DNA from: Takashimella koratensis
Taxonomy: Eukaryota > Basidiomycota > Tremellomycetes > Trichosporonales > Tetragoniomycetaceae
Assembly (NCBI GenBank): GCA_003116875.1
Contig: BCKT01000019.1
Span: 124,001-188,000, forward strand
Direction of reading: 5' to 3'
DNA length: 64,000 nt
A program made the translations under genes and the position numbers. Every line of letters begins with the position of its first letter. Position 1 is the stretch's first letter. Below the pieces are notes generated by a model that saw only the letters and a program-made list of their open reading frames with translations, searched no databases and had not been told where the DNA came from. Shown in pieces: positions 23,934 through 36,368 of the stretch.

Positions 23934-25380
23934 ATGTCGTCCTCTGCTCCTCTGTTGTCAGGAACTATCGAAGCGGACGACGACCCGTTCCCGCGTGGGG
24001 CGATCGGATCCGCTCCTCCAGCGCCCGCTGCTCAAGGAGCCAGGGCGCCTGTCGTGTTGGTTCCCGGGACGACGGCGGCAAACGTTGAGGAAGGTGGAAT
24101 TGTGAGTGGACTCCAAGCCATCGTCTTTCATGTACTCAGGTCATAGCTAGATAAAGCAACGTTTGATCATAGCTACGGCTGATGATCATAGTCGCTGACC
24201 TTCCCTCACACAGTCAGCAATCTTGAAACAATCATCTCACCCGACTGCTCTCCTCTTCCTTTACTTCTTTCGCTCGGCCGCCATCGCCGTCTACGTCTTG
24301 TGTGGGCTATGTGAGTCGTTTCTTCCAGCCAGAGGTATTGGGTTTATGCTACGAGCTGACAACGATTACAGTCACCGACAACTACGTCCTTTCCGTAAGC
24401 TCGACAGCTAGCTTGGCTTAAACCCCGTCGTCAGCTGACGAGTTACAGATCGTGGTCGTAGTCGTCCTCCTCTCTCTCGACTTTTGGAACACAAGAGTAA
24501 GTCCCGCACCCGTTTCTGCGAGACAAGGGTGAAGCCCGGACACGAGGTGACAAGGATACGAGATGATAATGGTCCTGTAAATCTCTGACCATGACCTGCA
24601 GAATGTCGCTGGCCGGACACTCGTTGGGTTGAGGTACTGGAACGAAGTCGACGATGAGGGCGAGAGCCGATGGGTTTTTGAGTCCCGAGACGTGAGTGGG
24701 CCTCTCCTTAGTGGCGTAGTTGATTCCAACTGTTCTATACCTTCCATTGCGCAATCGGCCCTCCTTTCTTGTATTTACTGACACCGTTTAGCCCTCACGA
24801 CCTGTCAACGCAGTCGACGCAAGGATGTTTTGGGTGCGTGGTGTTCTCCCACAAGAATATGTCTATTTCCACTGCTCTTCGCCTCTTTAGGTCTCCCAGA
24901 GCAGTCGCTGACACAACCAGATCGCACTCTATGCCTACCCGCTTGGCTGGGTCGCGCTTCTCATCGTGTCTCTCTTGAAGTTTAGCGTCTCGTAAGTGGT
25001 TCTTGCTGTGGCTCCGTACTCTCGGGCAACAAGGACGTACCGCTGACGAGTACAGATTCTTGCCCATCGTCGTTCTCGCTCTGGTCTTCAACCTCTCCAA
25101 CGTCGTCGGCTTCACGTGAGTTGAGTACACACCTCTTGTCATGCGACAAAGCAATCCACTCATCATCACTTCTACCTCACCCCTCTATTTCCATCTCAAC
25201 GCCGAGCACAGTCCCAGACCTTCACTGACACCCCACAGCTACGCCGATCGCGACGCCCAACAGCGATGGGCAAGTACCATCGCCGCCAACGGCAACCTCC
25301 TCGGCTTCGGTGTCGGTGGAATCGGTGGACAACTCGTCGGCGGTATGGTCCGGAACAGCCTTGGCCGATTCTTTGGCTAA
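23934..25380 (+). CDS. TVP23: Golgi membrane protein TVP23 (246 aa)
   Basis: Nine exons: 23934-24101, 24214-24310, 24372-24394, 24449-24496, 24602-24691, 24792-24833, 24921-24991, 25056-25115 and 25239-25380. All phases agree. Four hydrophobic segments are visible ([72 protein letters not shown]). The family signature [20 protein letters not shown] is followed by SRWVFESRD. The end is Gly-rich ([19 protein letters not shown]). TVP23 proteins sit in late Golgi Tlg2 vesicles and aid vesicle traffic. A 23-nt exon is present. Confidence 0.93.
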
Positions 25381-25550
25381 GGTGGAAGGGAAGGGATCCG
25401 TGAATCGAAGTGAAGAACAGCTTGCATTGCGAGAGGGGTAATCAAAAGTCGTGATGAAATATGCAACATTACACTATAGCCGTGGGATCTGCTACTTTTA
25501 ACACTGGGATCGATGAACGCTCGCTTCCATGATTGATACCAGAATCGAGA

Positions 25551-26571
25551 CTACCGTCGCAATCCCGCCGTGAATGCCTGGGGCATCAATCCGTTTGCGT
25601 GGGTTTCTTCCATCGCATCCTCATCCATACCTACCGGATCCACGTCCACCGTCCGCCTCACGCCCGGCCTGGCACGCCCTTGGCCCCGCCCCCTGGAACG
25701 AGCACTACCCCTGCCACCTGTAGACCCCACACCTTTAGCCAGACCCATCCAATAGCCTGCCCAATACTGCGCATTCAACGCGTAGCCCAACGCCTCGTCG
25801 TAACCCACATCGGCCGGGACCGGCCAACTAGCCCCTGGTTGTGGAAAGATTCCGTCCGCCTGACCCTCTGCTCCCCACCCCCGCCGCTCCTCGACCTGGT
25901 CGTAGTCGTCGTACCCCTCTCCGTCATACCCTTCAAAAACCTCCCCTTGATCCTCCTCAGCATCCTCTTCGGCCTCATCCTCGGCGTTAGCGGCTGCACC
26001 AGGAGAAGGAGGCTGGTACGACGGCGACGCCCGTGTGTCCTTGGATCGTCCAACGCGGTACCCGCCAACGGGGTCGTACGGATTTGCCTGGCCGGGTTTC
26101 TCGGCTGAGCTAGTCCCGTTGGTCGTTGGCTCGTCACGTTTGCGCTTGCTACGGTCGGTACTTCCTTCCGTATATGATGAGTACCATCTGATGTAACCGG
26201 TCAGCTCAAATCAGATAATCTCGAGGTAGCTACTTACGCCGTGCCGAATGCGTTAGCACCTGGGAGAGGCTTGCCCTTGGCCAACGCTGCGGTGGCCTTG
26301 TCGAGCCACGAACCAGGACCTGGATGATGAACCTGAGCAGGGTGTCAGCTTACTGCAGCTTAGGAGAATTGAAGCTGAATGACTTGAAGATCAGAAGAGA
26401 AGAGGAGAAGGCGTTGTATCCTCTTAAGATGTCAATGACTGAGCCTCTACTCACGTGAAACTCCTGCAGCGCCGCGTCGTATGCCGAGACAATTTCCGAG
26501 TCGTCCCATGCACCTGCCTTCTTTCCCCTGCCCGTAGAGAAGGAGAGTTCGATCGATGAGAGGGCCGACAT
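25551..26571 (-). CDS. SMN-family protein without a Tudor domain (282 aa)
   Basis: Exons 26455-26571, 26238-26332 and 25551-26187. Two diagnostic ends are present. The N-terminal Gemin2-binding type helix is GAWDDSEIVSAYDAALQEFH. The C-terminal YG-box-like oligomerisation segment is ALNAQYWAGYWMGLAKG. Between them lies an acidic, disordered linker with no Tudor domain, as in fission yeast Smn1. SMN with Gemin2 assembles Sm rings on spliceosomal snRNAs, which fits an intron-dense genome. The extreme C-terminus continues past the YG box with an Arg/Gly stretch (GRGSARSRGRGQGRARPG). It is convergent with TVP23. Confidence 0.8.
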
Positions 26572-26898
26572 GGTGCAGCCGAGTAGAGTTGGAAGAGTTG
26601 AAGTCGGGTGGCCAAAGAAAAGTTGGGCTGCAACCTGATGCTGCATCTGACCACGTGGCCACCACGTGACCGCGCTAGTCCCGCTATTGACCTTTCCGGT
26701 TGCTGTGAGGCAAGGGGTACTTAATGCGGTGTCTCATCCTCATCTCTTCTCATCTCCTCCCACCTCCTCCCATCTCCCTCACCACCACCACCTCCCATCG
26801 ACACATCCACACCATCCACTCTGGCCTCGGGCCGCCCCTCTTTATATCGACCCCCTCGTCAAAACTGGCCCACCACCTAATCAACACTCACTTCCACA

Positions 26899-29800
26899 AT
26901 GACCGACCCCGCCGACGAACTCCGACGATACGCTTTCCCCTCGTCCTTGCCTCCAGGCGCTCTCAACCCGTCATCCCCCGGCATCTCCGCCCCGCTGCCT
27001 CCTTTACACCCACCTCGACCCTCGGGACCCTACGACTTTACCCCGCGCAATGTCTCTGGCTCTGGTTCTGTCTCCTCAGTCTCAAGCCGACCCTTACCCC
27101 AACCCGACGCCTATGGATCGATAACCCGGCGGGCACTACCCGTCCCACCTCCGCAACGTAGCCAAGACACCCCGGCGACACCCCCAGCGCCCCCTCCTCG
27201 ACCAGGGAGGTCACTTCCTACTCCCCCCGGTCCACGGGTACCGAGCAACCCGCGGCCACTCCCGACTCCTTCGTCGTACAACTATACCTCTCCACCTAGA
27301 CAGCCTCAACCTCAGACACCACAACAACAGTCCCCCGTCCAACCCATCGCCGAGTCACCCGCCGACATCTACGGTTACAGCGAGTACGACCGGTCGTACG
27401 TACCCAATCCATCCATAATCTCAGCGTCCTCGTCCCTTTCGCCGTCCCGGAATACCAGCATCTCCCGTGAGAGCACGACCATCAGCAGCGATCACAGCTT
27501 TGAACCTCTGCTCAAAGTCCCCGAAGCACCTCCAGATGAAGGTAGCAACGTGACCCTTCGAGATGGCCGAGGTACGCCCACGCCGCGCCGACCGGGCCCA
27601 CTCAACCTCGACGATACCCGCCAGCGGACCGTCTCTTCGTCGAGTGCATACACTGCCCAGCTCCCGGCTACACCCAAGGCACCACCGATGCGCACGCTTG
27701 ATTCACACTTTCTCGATGACGACGCTCCGAGCGGCTCTCGCCCGACTCACCGGGAAACCCGGCAGTCCATTCCTGTTCGACAAACTTCTACCGGTTCCTC
27801 CCTCCACCCACCGTCCCGCTCATCCATATCCTCTTCCGTGCGCCGCTCGAGCGAGCTTTCCCCGTCTTGGGCAGAGCAAAGCCAGCCACCAGCCCGATGG
27901 GTCCAGAGCAAACTCGAGCTGCATCAATTCGATACCAGCGAGGACGACGAATGGGAGGAAGAGGAGGCCGAGGAGGATGTTGAAGAGGTGAACGAGATTC
28001 GCTTCTTCAACCCAGCGTTTATGAGCGAAGCGGCACTCCAACTTCGAGACAGGGTTAACCGCGGTCGACACGTCAAAGCGGGCATTGCTTGGGTCGGCAG
28101 CTTCACTGGTCGAGACATTGTCACCACGATCCAGTCCTTCCTCCCGCCGTACACTCGTGACTCTACCGCGGATCGCCGCTTCGCACTCATCATGGCGCAG
28201 TCGTTGCAAAACCAGCTCTGGTTTGTCGAAGTCGATTGGGACATTAAACCCATGCGAGACTCTGCCGAGGACGTGTTCAGGTTCATGGGCGAGATGGAGG
28301 GGATGGGTGCGGATGCCCTCACTGGGGAGCTGCCCTCGGGTCTGATGACCATGGCGACAAAGTGTTATTCGCCAAGTTGCACTGCGGATCAACGGTGTTA
28401 TTCTCCGCGCTGCCCGTATCGAATGAAGCCGGAGCAGTTCTTGAGCAAACGCGAGCTCACGGAAACGCCCGTCGCCGAGCCGGTCAGCAAGGAGGAATGG
28501 ACCGATAACGTCGACCCGCGACTCCTCCAACAACTCTCCCCGGAGCAACTTCAGCGCCAGACAATCATCCGCCAAGCCATCGCCGCGGAGGAGCAGTACG
28601 AGGCGGATCTCACGTCGCTGGAAAAAATCTTCATCGGACCGTTGCGACTTGCAAATCCGCCAATCTTCCCCGCCCGCGATCTCGACTCGTTCATCTGGCG
28701 CTTGTTCTCCAATGTTTTGCAACTTCGCGAGGCATGTCGTCGATTGATTGACAACTTTTCCATCCGCCAGCGGGAACAGGCGCCGTTCGTCCGGAGCGTT
28801 GGTGACATCTTCCTCGAGGCGGTCGCGGATTTCCGAGCCCTCTACCCAGACTACCTTGGCAACTACCCCAACGCCGAGAGATTGTTGACCAAAACTCTCG
28901 ACGAGAACACGACCTTTCGACTTTTTGTTGAGGTAAGTAGAGTTCTGACTTGGCTAACTCCAGCACGTGGCCCGTGGTACCGACCGACGACTAGACCTGC
29001 GCAACCTCTTGACCCGCCCGTCGACCCATCTACAACGCTACCCTGTCGTCCTTGAGGCAATCCTCAATGCCACCGGGCCCAACGACCCAGATCGCGATTT
29101 CCTCGCTGAAGCCCTGTCGTCTATCCAAAACATCTACACAATCTCTCAGCTTAAACTGTTCCATGCGTCTGGAGGACTGGGTCCTGCGTCCAAGATTCAG
29201 TATCATAATCTTATTTCGGAAGAGTTCAAGGAGAACATGCTTCCGAAAGAGTTTAAAAGGCAAATGTGGGTACGAGTTTGACAACGCTGACTGTAGGCAA
29301 ATATGGGAAGTTATCCAAACCGAGATGGAGTATGTGACGGATCTAGAGTTGATTGAGACGGTAGGCGCTTATAAAGACCGCGCTGACCTCAGGTGTTCAT
29401 CAACGGCCTGAGAGAAGCGGACAAACCTATAATCGAACGCTCCAGGTTAGAAACCTTTGTCGACGACGTGTTCCACAATTACCGCTCGTTGCTTGATGTA
29501 CACACGCGACTGTTGGAAAACCTTCAACAGAGACAGATCGAGCAGCACCCGCAATTCGGCATGATCTCAGACCTTATCCTCGACGCCGCACTCAACTGGC
29601 AAGAGGCGTACATGGAGTATATCCCTCACTACCCAATCGCCAAAGCTCGAGTCGACGAGGAGAAGGCGAAGAACACCCAATTTGCGACATTCTTGGACGA
29701 GTGCCTTCGTTTTCCCTCGACCCAGAAGCAAGATATCAACCACTTTATCTACCGCCCACTTGCCCGACTCATGCGTTACCCTCTCTTGCTTCGAGAAATC

Positions 29801-32156
29801 CTCTCATCGCTCAAGGCGATTCCGGGATCCGAGAATCACCCTGATATCGACACGATTCCTCAAATCATCGAGCTCGTCGACAACCTCGTCAAGGCGAGTC
29901 AAAAGGGTGTCGCAGTGAACGAAGCCAAGGTCGATCTGTGGACGTATCAGCAGACCCTTGACAGCGGCAAGCTATCAATGCGAATGGTGACCGACCTCGA
30001 CTTGCTCAATCCGATGCGCGAGCTCATTCACAAGGGCAAGGTCTACCGCCAGCCCGAAGGGACAATCGGAGGCAGCTGGTCAGAGCTGAACTTGTTGCTG
30101 TTTGACCATTATTGTAAGTGGACGTGTGACATCGCTGACCGCAGTCGTTCTTGTCAAACCAACCAAGGTGACGTCCAAGACTGGGTCCAAGGTTTCTACG
30201 CGTTACGTTATCAACCGAAGGGTAGGTCATTCGACGTTCCAGCTAACGCCAGCCCGTCCCACTCGAATTGTTGTCACTGGGCAACTTTTCCGAAGCCGCG
30301 CAAACTCGATCCCTCGGTTTGCTCAAGTCGATCCGAGGTGGTGCCTCTCACGACGTCGGCGAAGAGAACCAATCCGACTCGCGAACCGTCTACCCGTTCA
30401 CATTCAGCGTCATTGGCCAGGGCCAATTGGGCGGACAGTATACCCTCTGGACAGATTCGGCGAAAGCGAGGTCCGAGTGGCACGAGAGGTTGCAGCATGC
30501 CAAGGTCCTCCGCGCCGAGGTTAACGATGCCGGCAAGGTGGGTCGACAATAGGACTGAGCTGACGAAAGGTATTCGAAATGACACCATTGAGTCAAGAAA
30601 CCTTCTTCATGGCCCCGAGCTACAGTGTTCAGCGTAATGAAGACGATTACACGGGTCGGGTCACATGCTCAGTTCCATTTGGTATGTCCACGTCTAGTCA
30701 GCCGACTAATGGTTGAAGTTACTGTGGACGGCCGCATGCTCGTCGCCGTTGGGTGTCAAGAAGGCGTGTACATTGGCGTCCGACACGATCCCAAATCCCT
30801 TCGCAAGGTTCTGCACGTCAGAAGCGTTACGCAGATCTCGGTTCTTGAGGAGTTTGGCATCTTCCTCGTTCTCGCGGATAGGGTGAGTTTGATCTTCAAC
30901 ATCGCTAATGTCAGTCTCTCTTGGCATACCATCTCGAAGCACTCGTCCCGAGCAGCGCGTCACCGCAGGTCCGGTCCGCGCCGCAACGTCTCTCGGGTGT
31001 ACGCGATATTGTCTTCTTTACCGTTGGCCAAATTTCCGGCCGCACTCTCGTCCTCTACATGAAGCGTAAAGGAGTGAGTCGTACACACGGCCTGGCTAAC
31101 CCCAGATGGACTCGGTGTTCCGCGTACTCGAGCCTGTACTCAACCGTGGTGTGGAGGACGGTGGTCGCCAGCGACGACCATTTGGTTCATTCCTCGGTCA
31201 ACGAACCGACTGGTTCCGTGTCTTTAAAGACTTTTTCATCCCGACCGAGGCGACGAACGTCCACTTTCTCAAGGCCAAATTGGCAATTGTCTGTGCCAAA
31301 GGCTTCGAGATCATGGATCTCACAAAGTAAGTCAACACCGTGTCCAGGCTAACCCCTCAGTCTCAAGGGAGGGTCTATCCCCATCTTTGACCAGGCAAAG
31401 ACGCAGAACAAACCCGCTCTCATCGAGTTGGCACGTCGTTGCGAAGCTGCCAAACCGCTGGCCATGTTCCGATCCACCGAGAGCGAATTCCTCCTCTGCT
31501 TTGACTCGTTTGGCGTTTACGTCGATCGACACGGCGAACCCAACCGAGACCTCCAAGCGGTCGACTGGGAGGGTCGAGCGGAGAGTGTCGCGTTCCACCC
31601 GCCTTACCTCCTCCTCGTCTCTCCGTCATTCATCGAGGTGCGACACATCGACAACGGCAAGCTTCTCCAGATCTACACGGGTAGCGACATGCGACTCACC
31701 TGGGATGGAACAAGCGGTATGGCTCGGCCTCATGTGGATACCCCCGGACCCAAGGGATGGGGCGACGAGACGCAGTCACAGGAGCCGAGGATCCATATCT
31801 GTCAGCGACCCGACGACCCGCGCCGGACTCGCGGGATCGGGCAACATGTCTTCGAGCTCACCCCGACGCTACTGCTCAACAACCCGTTACTCAACCCGGT
31901 GCACACAAACGACTCGAATTACTTCCCACCGGCTCCGATGATCCAGCACCGCTCGAGCTCGATCACGACGACGTCGTCAGAGGCGTACGGTGCGCCATCG
32001 CTGTACACTCCGTCCATCCGGGATGGCTACACGGGGGGTCATGTGAATGGGGGTAATGGGTACGGGCAGCAGTACACATACAATGCGAATGGGCATCAGA
32101 ATCAAGGGTATGCTGGACATCAGTGGAATGGGAATGGGAATGGGCAGCAGTGGTAA
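26899..32156 (+). CDS. Rho1 GEF with DEP, two DH domains, PH and CNH (1644 aa)
   Basis: Eleven exons: 26899-28932, 28964-29265, 29297-29360, 29393-30113, 30145-30221, 30253-30537, 30570-30681, 30719-30882, 30915-31073, 31106-31326 and 31361-32156. After a disordered Ser/Pro N-terminus comes a DEP domain (about 365-480) and a Cys-rich bit (CYSPSCTADQRCYSPRC). DH1 starts at RQTIIRQAIAAEEQYEADL and keeps the HLQRYPVVLEAIL helix. DH2 starts at QIWEVIQTEMEYVTDLELIE and keeps LARLMRYPLLLREIL. A PH region and a CNH domain follow (VTVDGRMLVAVGCQEGVYIG). It is a Rom2/Rgf-type activator of Rho1 in cell-wall signalling. Single-DH is usual for Rom2; two are seen here. Seven of the ten introns are 31 or 32 nt. 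Confidence 0.9.
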
Positions 32157-33207
32157 GAATTTATAGTGCATAATTACACTCTCACAGGCTGAGTTAGTAT
32201 CAATACGCTTGTCTGGATGTACAATAGACGCTTTTGTCAACGAGGAGCTCCTCCGAGCGTCTAACCGTCGAGCCGATCGCATCCCGGGGGGGCGTGAAAC
32301 GCGGCTCGGGGGGATTCGGAGTGGATCTGGGATTGTTTTCAACGAATCATAGCATCTGGGGGGATCTTTTTGCCAATCGCCTTTGCGTGGTTGGATGCAT
32401 TGCCCGGCGAATCTCAAACAACCGATGCACCCGACGTCCCGCCCGTGCAAAGGATTTTCCCGAACGAACCGAAGCCTCGGGGGTTGGGTTTCCTTTTTCA
32501 ACTTGGCAATCGGTCGGCGGCTTCTTCTGGCCGAGTCTCGGATCGCATGTGCCGCTGCGAGCTTGGTCCATGGATTCGGCTTTGAAACTTGACCCCCTCT
32601 TGCCGCGCGATATCGTCCGAGTATTCGCTGGAGCCAACCAATGAGGAGTCGTGTATCTTGCGGAGAGGACGGTCGGTACGACGCCAAGCACGACATTCGG
32701 GAGGGCAGCCGGAGTCCAGGCGGAGCAGGGTGCAGGAGAGGGGTGACGACCGGGGGTGACGGCCACGCAGGGTTGAATGCGGGAACTGTGGGGGTGCCGC
32801 CGGTAAAACTGTGAGAATTGAGTTTAGTCGACTCGATTTTCTCCATTCGGATGGATCTGCAGACGCTCCTCCCTCCCCCAAAGTAGACGAGGGGATTGTT
32901 GCGCAACAGCTTCGTAGAGTGTGCGCCACCAAAACACACATATATGAGAAGGTCAGAGTGGTCACCCCCCTTGGTTCTCGAGAAAACCCAACTTCACCGA
33001 GACGGAGCCAACGTGGACAGTGACTAGCGCCTATACGCAGCCGTCGGGACGGAGTCGATCTGACAGAAGATAAGATTACGAAAAACCGTTTCTCCGCTCT
33101 CCGATTCCATACGTCATAACCACGACTGCCCACCATATTTGGGCGCTCTTAAACACGGGTGCATCACGATTCAAGCGCAGTCGCCACCACATCAAACTCT
33201 ATCAAAC
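32157..33207. other. Intergenic, about 1.05 kb, no supported gene
   Basis: Open frames occur on both strands, the longest with 320 codons on the minus strand, overlapping the end of the RhoGEF gene. None has splice-consistent structure or recognised motifs. It probably holds the RhoGEF 3' end and the promoter of the NADH dehydrogenase. Confidence 0.5.
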
Positions 33208-34944
33208 ATGCTTGGTCCGATCACATTCAGAGTGGCGCCGGTGTCCCGGCGCGGTCTGGCGACAATGGCGAAGAGTGCTAGCGGGAAAGAGCGGATCGTC
33301 GTTCTTGGATCCGGTTGGGGAGGGTACAACCTTGCTCGGTAGGTACTGGTGGTGGGCCTTGCTGACCTTAGCAAAATCGACAAATCGCTTTATGATGGTA
33401 AGCTCTTGAGTCGTCCCCGCTGACCCCAGTCACGCTCATCTCTCCCAACTCGTTCTTCTCCTTCACCCCCTTCCTCGCCTCCACGACCGTCGGGACACTC
33501 GAGTTTCGATGTGCGACCGAGCCCGTGCGCGCGCTCAAGCACGTCGACTATGCCGAAGGGCGTGCCAAGGCAATTGGTGAGTCTGATCGCAACATAGCTA
33601 ATTCCAGACTTTACCAATAAGACGGTGACGGTAGGACCTGCCTTCCCTTCCCCCGTGGACCACCCGATCCAGGAGCGCCGTAAAGAGCCTCATACGGCCA
33701 GTGCCAACGAGGCCGCCCTTGAACCCTACCGGATCAGCTACGACAAACTGGTCATCGCCACCGGCTGCCGCAGTGCAAGCTTCAACATCCCAGGGGTGTC
33801 CGAACACGCCCACTTTCTCAAGAGTATCCGTGACGCCCGAGCCATCCGGATACGACTCTTGTAAGCCCCTTTGTCGTTCCCTCTAACACAAGGGAATGCC
33901 TTGAGCTCGCATCGTCTCCCATGATCTCGGCAGAAGAACGCCGCGCACTCTTGTCCTTCCGTATCGTCGGTGGTGGCCCGACCGGTGTCGAGTTTGCCGC
34001 CGAGCTGCACGACTTTGTGAAGGACGATGTGTACAGGCTCTACCCCCATCTCAAGGGAGAGATTGAGATCACACTATACGACGTCGCACCAAGCATTCTC
34101 ATGTCCTTTGATGAGTGAGTCAGGGTCGGGTCTGCGCTGACCTGCAGGAGCTTGAGACAGTACGCTGAGACCAAGTTTGCCCGAGAAGGAATCCACGTCA
34201 AGACCAACTCGAGGATCTCGTCAGTTGGACCTGATTGGCTCGAGATTGACGGCACAAAATGTAGGTGATGATTTGATCGAGCTGACCACAGACCCTTATG
34301 GCCTCCTCGTATGGTCCACCGGTCTCCAAGTCAACCCATTCATCCGAACTCTCGAGGGTGTCGCCAAGGACGACCGAACCAAATCGTAAGCACTCTACAC
34401 GTCCGGGCTGACAGTAGCATCCTTGTCGACTCGCACCTGGCCGTTCTCGACGCGGAGCAGAAACCCATGCCTAATGTCTTTGCAATCGGTGACAACTCGA
34501 CCCCGAGCGACGGCTCCAGACTCCCAGCCACTGCCCAGGGTAAGTCACTCTCGTGGTCGAGCTAACCTCAGTCGCATCGCAGATGGCAGGGTATCTCAGC
34601 ACGACGCTGAACCAGCTGGCCCGGGGGAAGGCGAAGGACCAGCTGGCTCCATTCAAGTGGCAGAACCGAGGTAGCATGGTGTTTGTCGGAGAGCAGAAAG
34701 TGGGTCTGGTCATGGTACTCGCTGACAAAAGGCTCTCGTGGACCGGTCCAAAACGACAGCGGGACCGAAAAACCGGTGGGCTGGGTGAGTTTAGACCAAG
34801 AATTCTGCTGACCCCAGATTCGCGGCATGGCTCGTTTGGAGGTCGTACTATGGGACCCTGGCGATGAGCTGGCGCAATAGATTGCTCGTGCCAATGTATT
34901 GGACTCTGGCCGCGCTGTTTGGTCGAGACGTGACTAGGTTTTAG
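33208..34944 (+). CDS. Type II (alternative) NADH:ubiquinone oxidoreductase (471 aa)
   Basis: Eleven exons from 33208 to 34944, with every phase agreeing. Ends are 33338, 33397, 33576, 33860, 34114, 34260, 34385, 34539, 34699, 34784 and 34944. The N-terminus looks like a mitochondrial presequence ([20 protein letters not shown]). The first dinucleotide fold is [15 protein letters not shown] (FAD) and the second is [17 protein letters not shown] (NADH). Further family motifs are [21 protein letters not shown] and the C-terminal membrane-anchoring part with [16 protein letters not shown]. It oxidises NADH without proton pumping on the mitochondrial inner membrane. Whether it faces the matrix or the intermembrane space is not decided by sequence. 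Introns are mostly 32-36 nt. Confidence 0.93.
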
Positions 34945-35287
34945 GTTGTACATAGATGCATGGGTGGATTGTTCTCTTTCAAAGGCCTCTTCAGTCCCGT
35001 CACGTCTACCGCTACAGTGACGGGCTTCGGCTACACTCCACTGTACAGACGACTTCTATGGTTCTGTGGATGCTGAGGTGTAGCGGAAGAGGTTACTGCA
35101 GCGGAAGGCCTGATGGGACTGTATTCTTCGGTTCTAGCTCTCCCACGTGATCTCCGGTCGGTTCGGCTCAAGGCGGCTATGATCCGAGTTCGGCTCTACA
35201 AACTCGGCGTCACTCATCTCACCTTGACATTACCTATTGCCCTTTGCACACTGCCCATTACCCACCTCCCATCGCTCATCACTCCTC
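34945..35287. other. Intergenic, promoter of the cyclase-family gene
   Basis: No gene is seen. The last 80 nt before 35288 are rich in CCCATTACCCACC-type pyrimidine blocks, as in other leaders of this window. Confidence 0.5.
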
Positions 35288-36368
35288 ATGACTGACCTCC
35301 TCTCCCTCTCTCACTTGACCCCCTGGGACCACCCGGAACACCCCTTCTCCTCGTGGCCCTCGATCCCCCCGACCCCTATCGGCCGCCTCGCACTCCTCAC
35401 CCCGGAGATGACCGCCGCCGCGGCCCGTGAGGAAATCATTACCGGCCAACGCTTTGCGCTCGACTATACCGCCTACCCTTCCGGCGCCCTCATGTACACC
35501 CGTATGGCCGCTGAACACAAAGTCTTCCGATGTGATTCCACCCCCAAGACAAAGAAAGAAGCAGACGAACAAGGGAAATTCTTCCTCCCGAATTTTGACT
35601 GCTTAGTTCATATCAATACCCAGGGAACAACCCAGTGGGATTACTTCCTCCACTTTGCCTACGGCGGGAGCGGCCTGTTCTACTCGGGCTTGACCGCGGA
35701 GAAGATCGAGGCTGAGGACACGGGGGACTATGGCGTGGCCGGTGAGTCGCCCGTTATCCATCGCTGACCCCAGCTATTGCCAAGGCCGGCGGAGTACAAA
35801 CCCGCGCCATCCTCATCGACATCCCATACTACCTCGAATCCCAGGGCCTTCCTGCTCTCGATGCCATGTCCTACCCTTCTTCCACCACCATTGACCTCCC
35901 TCTCCTCCTCGCCGCGATCAAATTCCTCAACCTCACCCCTCGAGCGGGCGACGTCCTCCTCGTCCGTACAGGCTTTGAAGACGCGTTCGCCGCGGACCGC
36001 GCCAAGCCCCTTGACCAACAACACCTCAAGCAGCGCAGCGCATGGGCCGGTGTCCAGCGTTCCAAGGAGGTCGCAGAGTGGATTTGGCAGTCCGGCTTTG
36101 TCGCCGTCGGCAGTGACAACCCGACGTTTGAAGAGTGGCGTGAGTAGGAAGCTAGGCAGCGCTAACTTTAGGCTACACCGACGGAGAGATCCTCCTCCAC
36201 ATGGTCTTGCTCGCTGGGATGGGTATCATGATTGGAGAGATCCTCAAACTCAACGAGGTCGCCGCAGAATGTCGAAAGCGTAACCGCTGGTCCTTTTTCT
36301 TCAGCTCCAACCCGCTCATGGTGGAGCACGGTGTTGCCAGCCCGCCTAACGCGGTGGTCATTATGTAA
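35288..36368 (+). CDS. Cyclase/kynurenine-formamidase-like protein (338 aa)
   Basis: Exons 35288-35741, 35774-36139 and 36172-36368, with introns of 32 nt each. The sequence fits the putative cyclase family (PF04199 type) of metal-dependent hydrolases. Landmarks are an early substrate region (WPSIPPTPIGRLALLT), FDCLVHINTQGTTQWDYFLH in place of the usual H-x-G-T-H-x-D-x-x-x-H metal motif, TRAILIDIPYYLESQG, LLVRTGFEDAF and AWAGVQRSKEVAEWIW. The loop reads HINTQGTTQWDYFLH, so one or more family histidines appear replaced by Thr and Gln (the motif is normally HTGTHLDAPAH-like). Related fungal proteins have this variant, and the activity is unknown. It ends before the interrupted tRNA. Confidence 0.75.

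Noticed and set aside
31977..32939. 320-codon minus-strand frame after the RhoGEF gene
   Set aside because: It overlaps RhoGEF coding sequence, has no motif and no splice-consistent neighbours. It probably arises from GC-rich composition.
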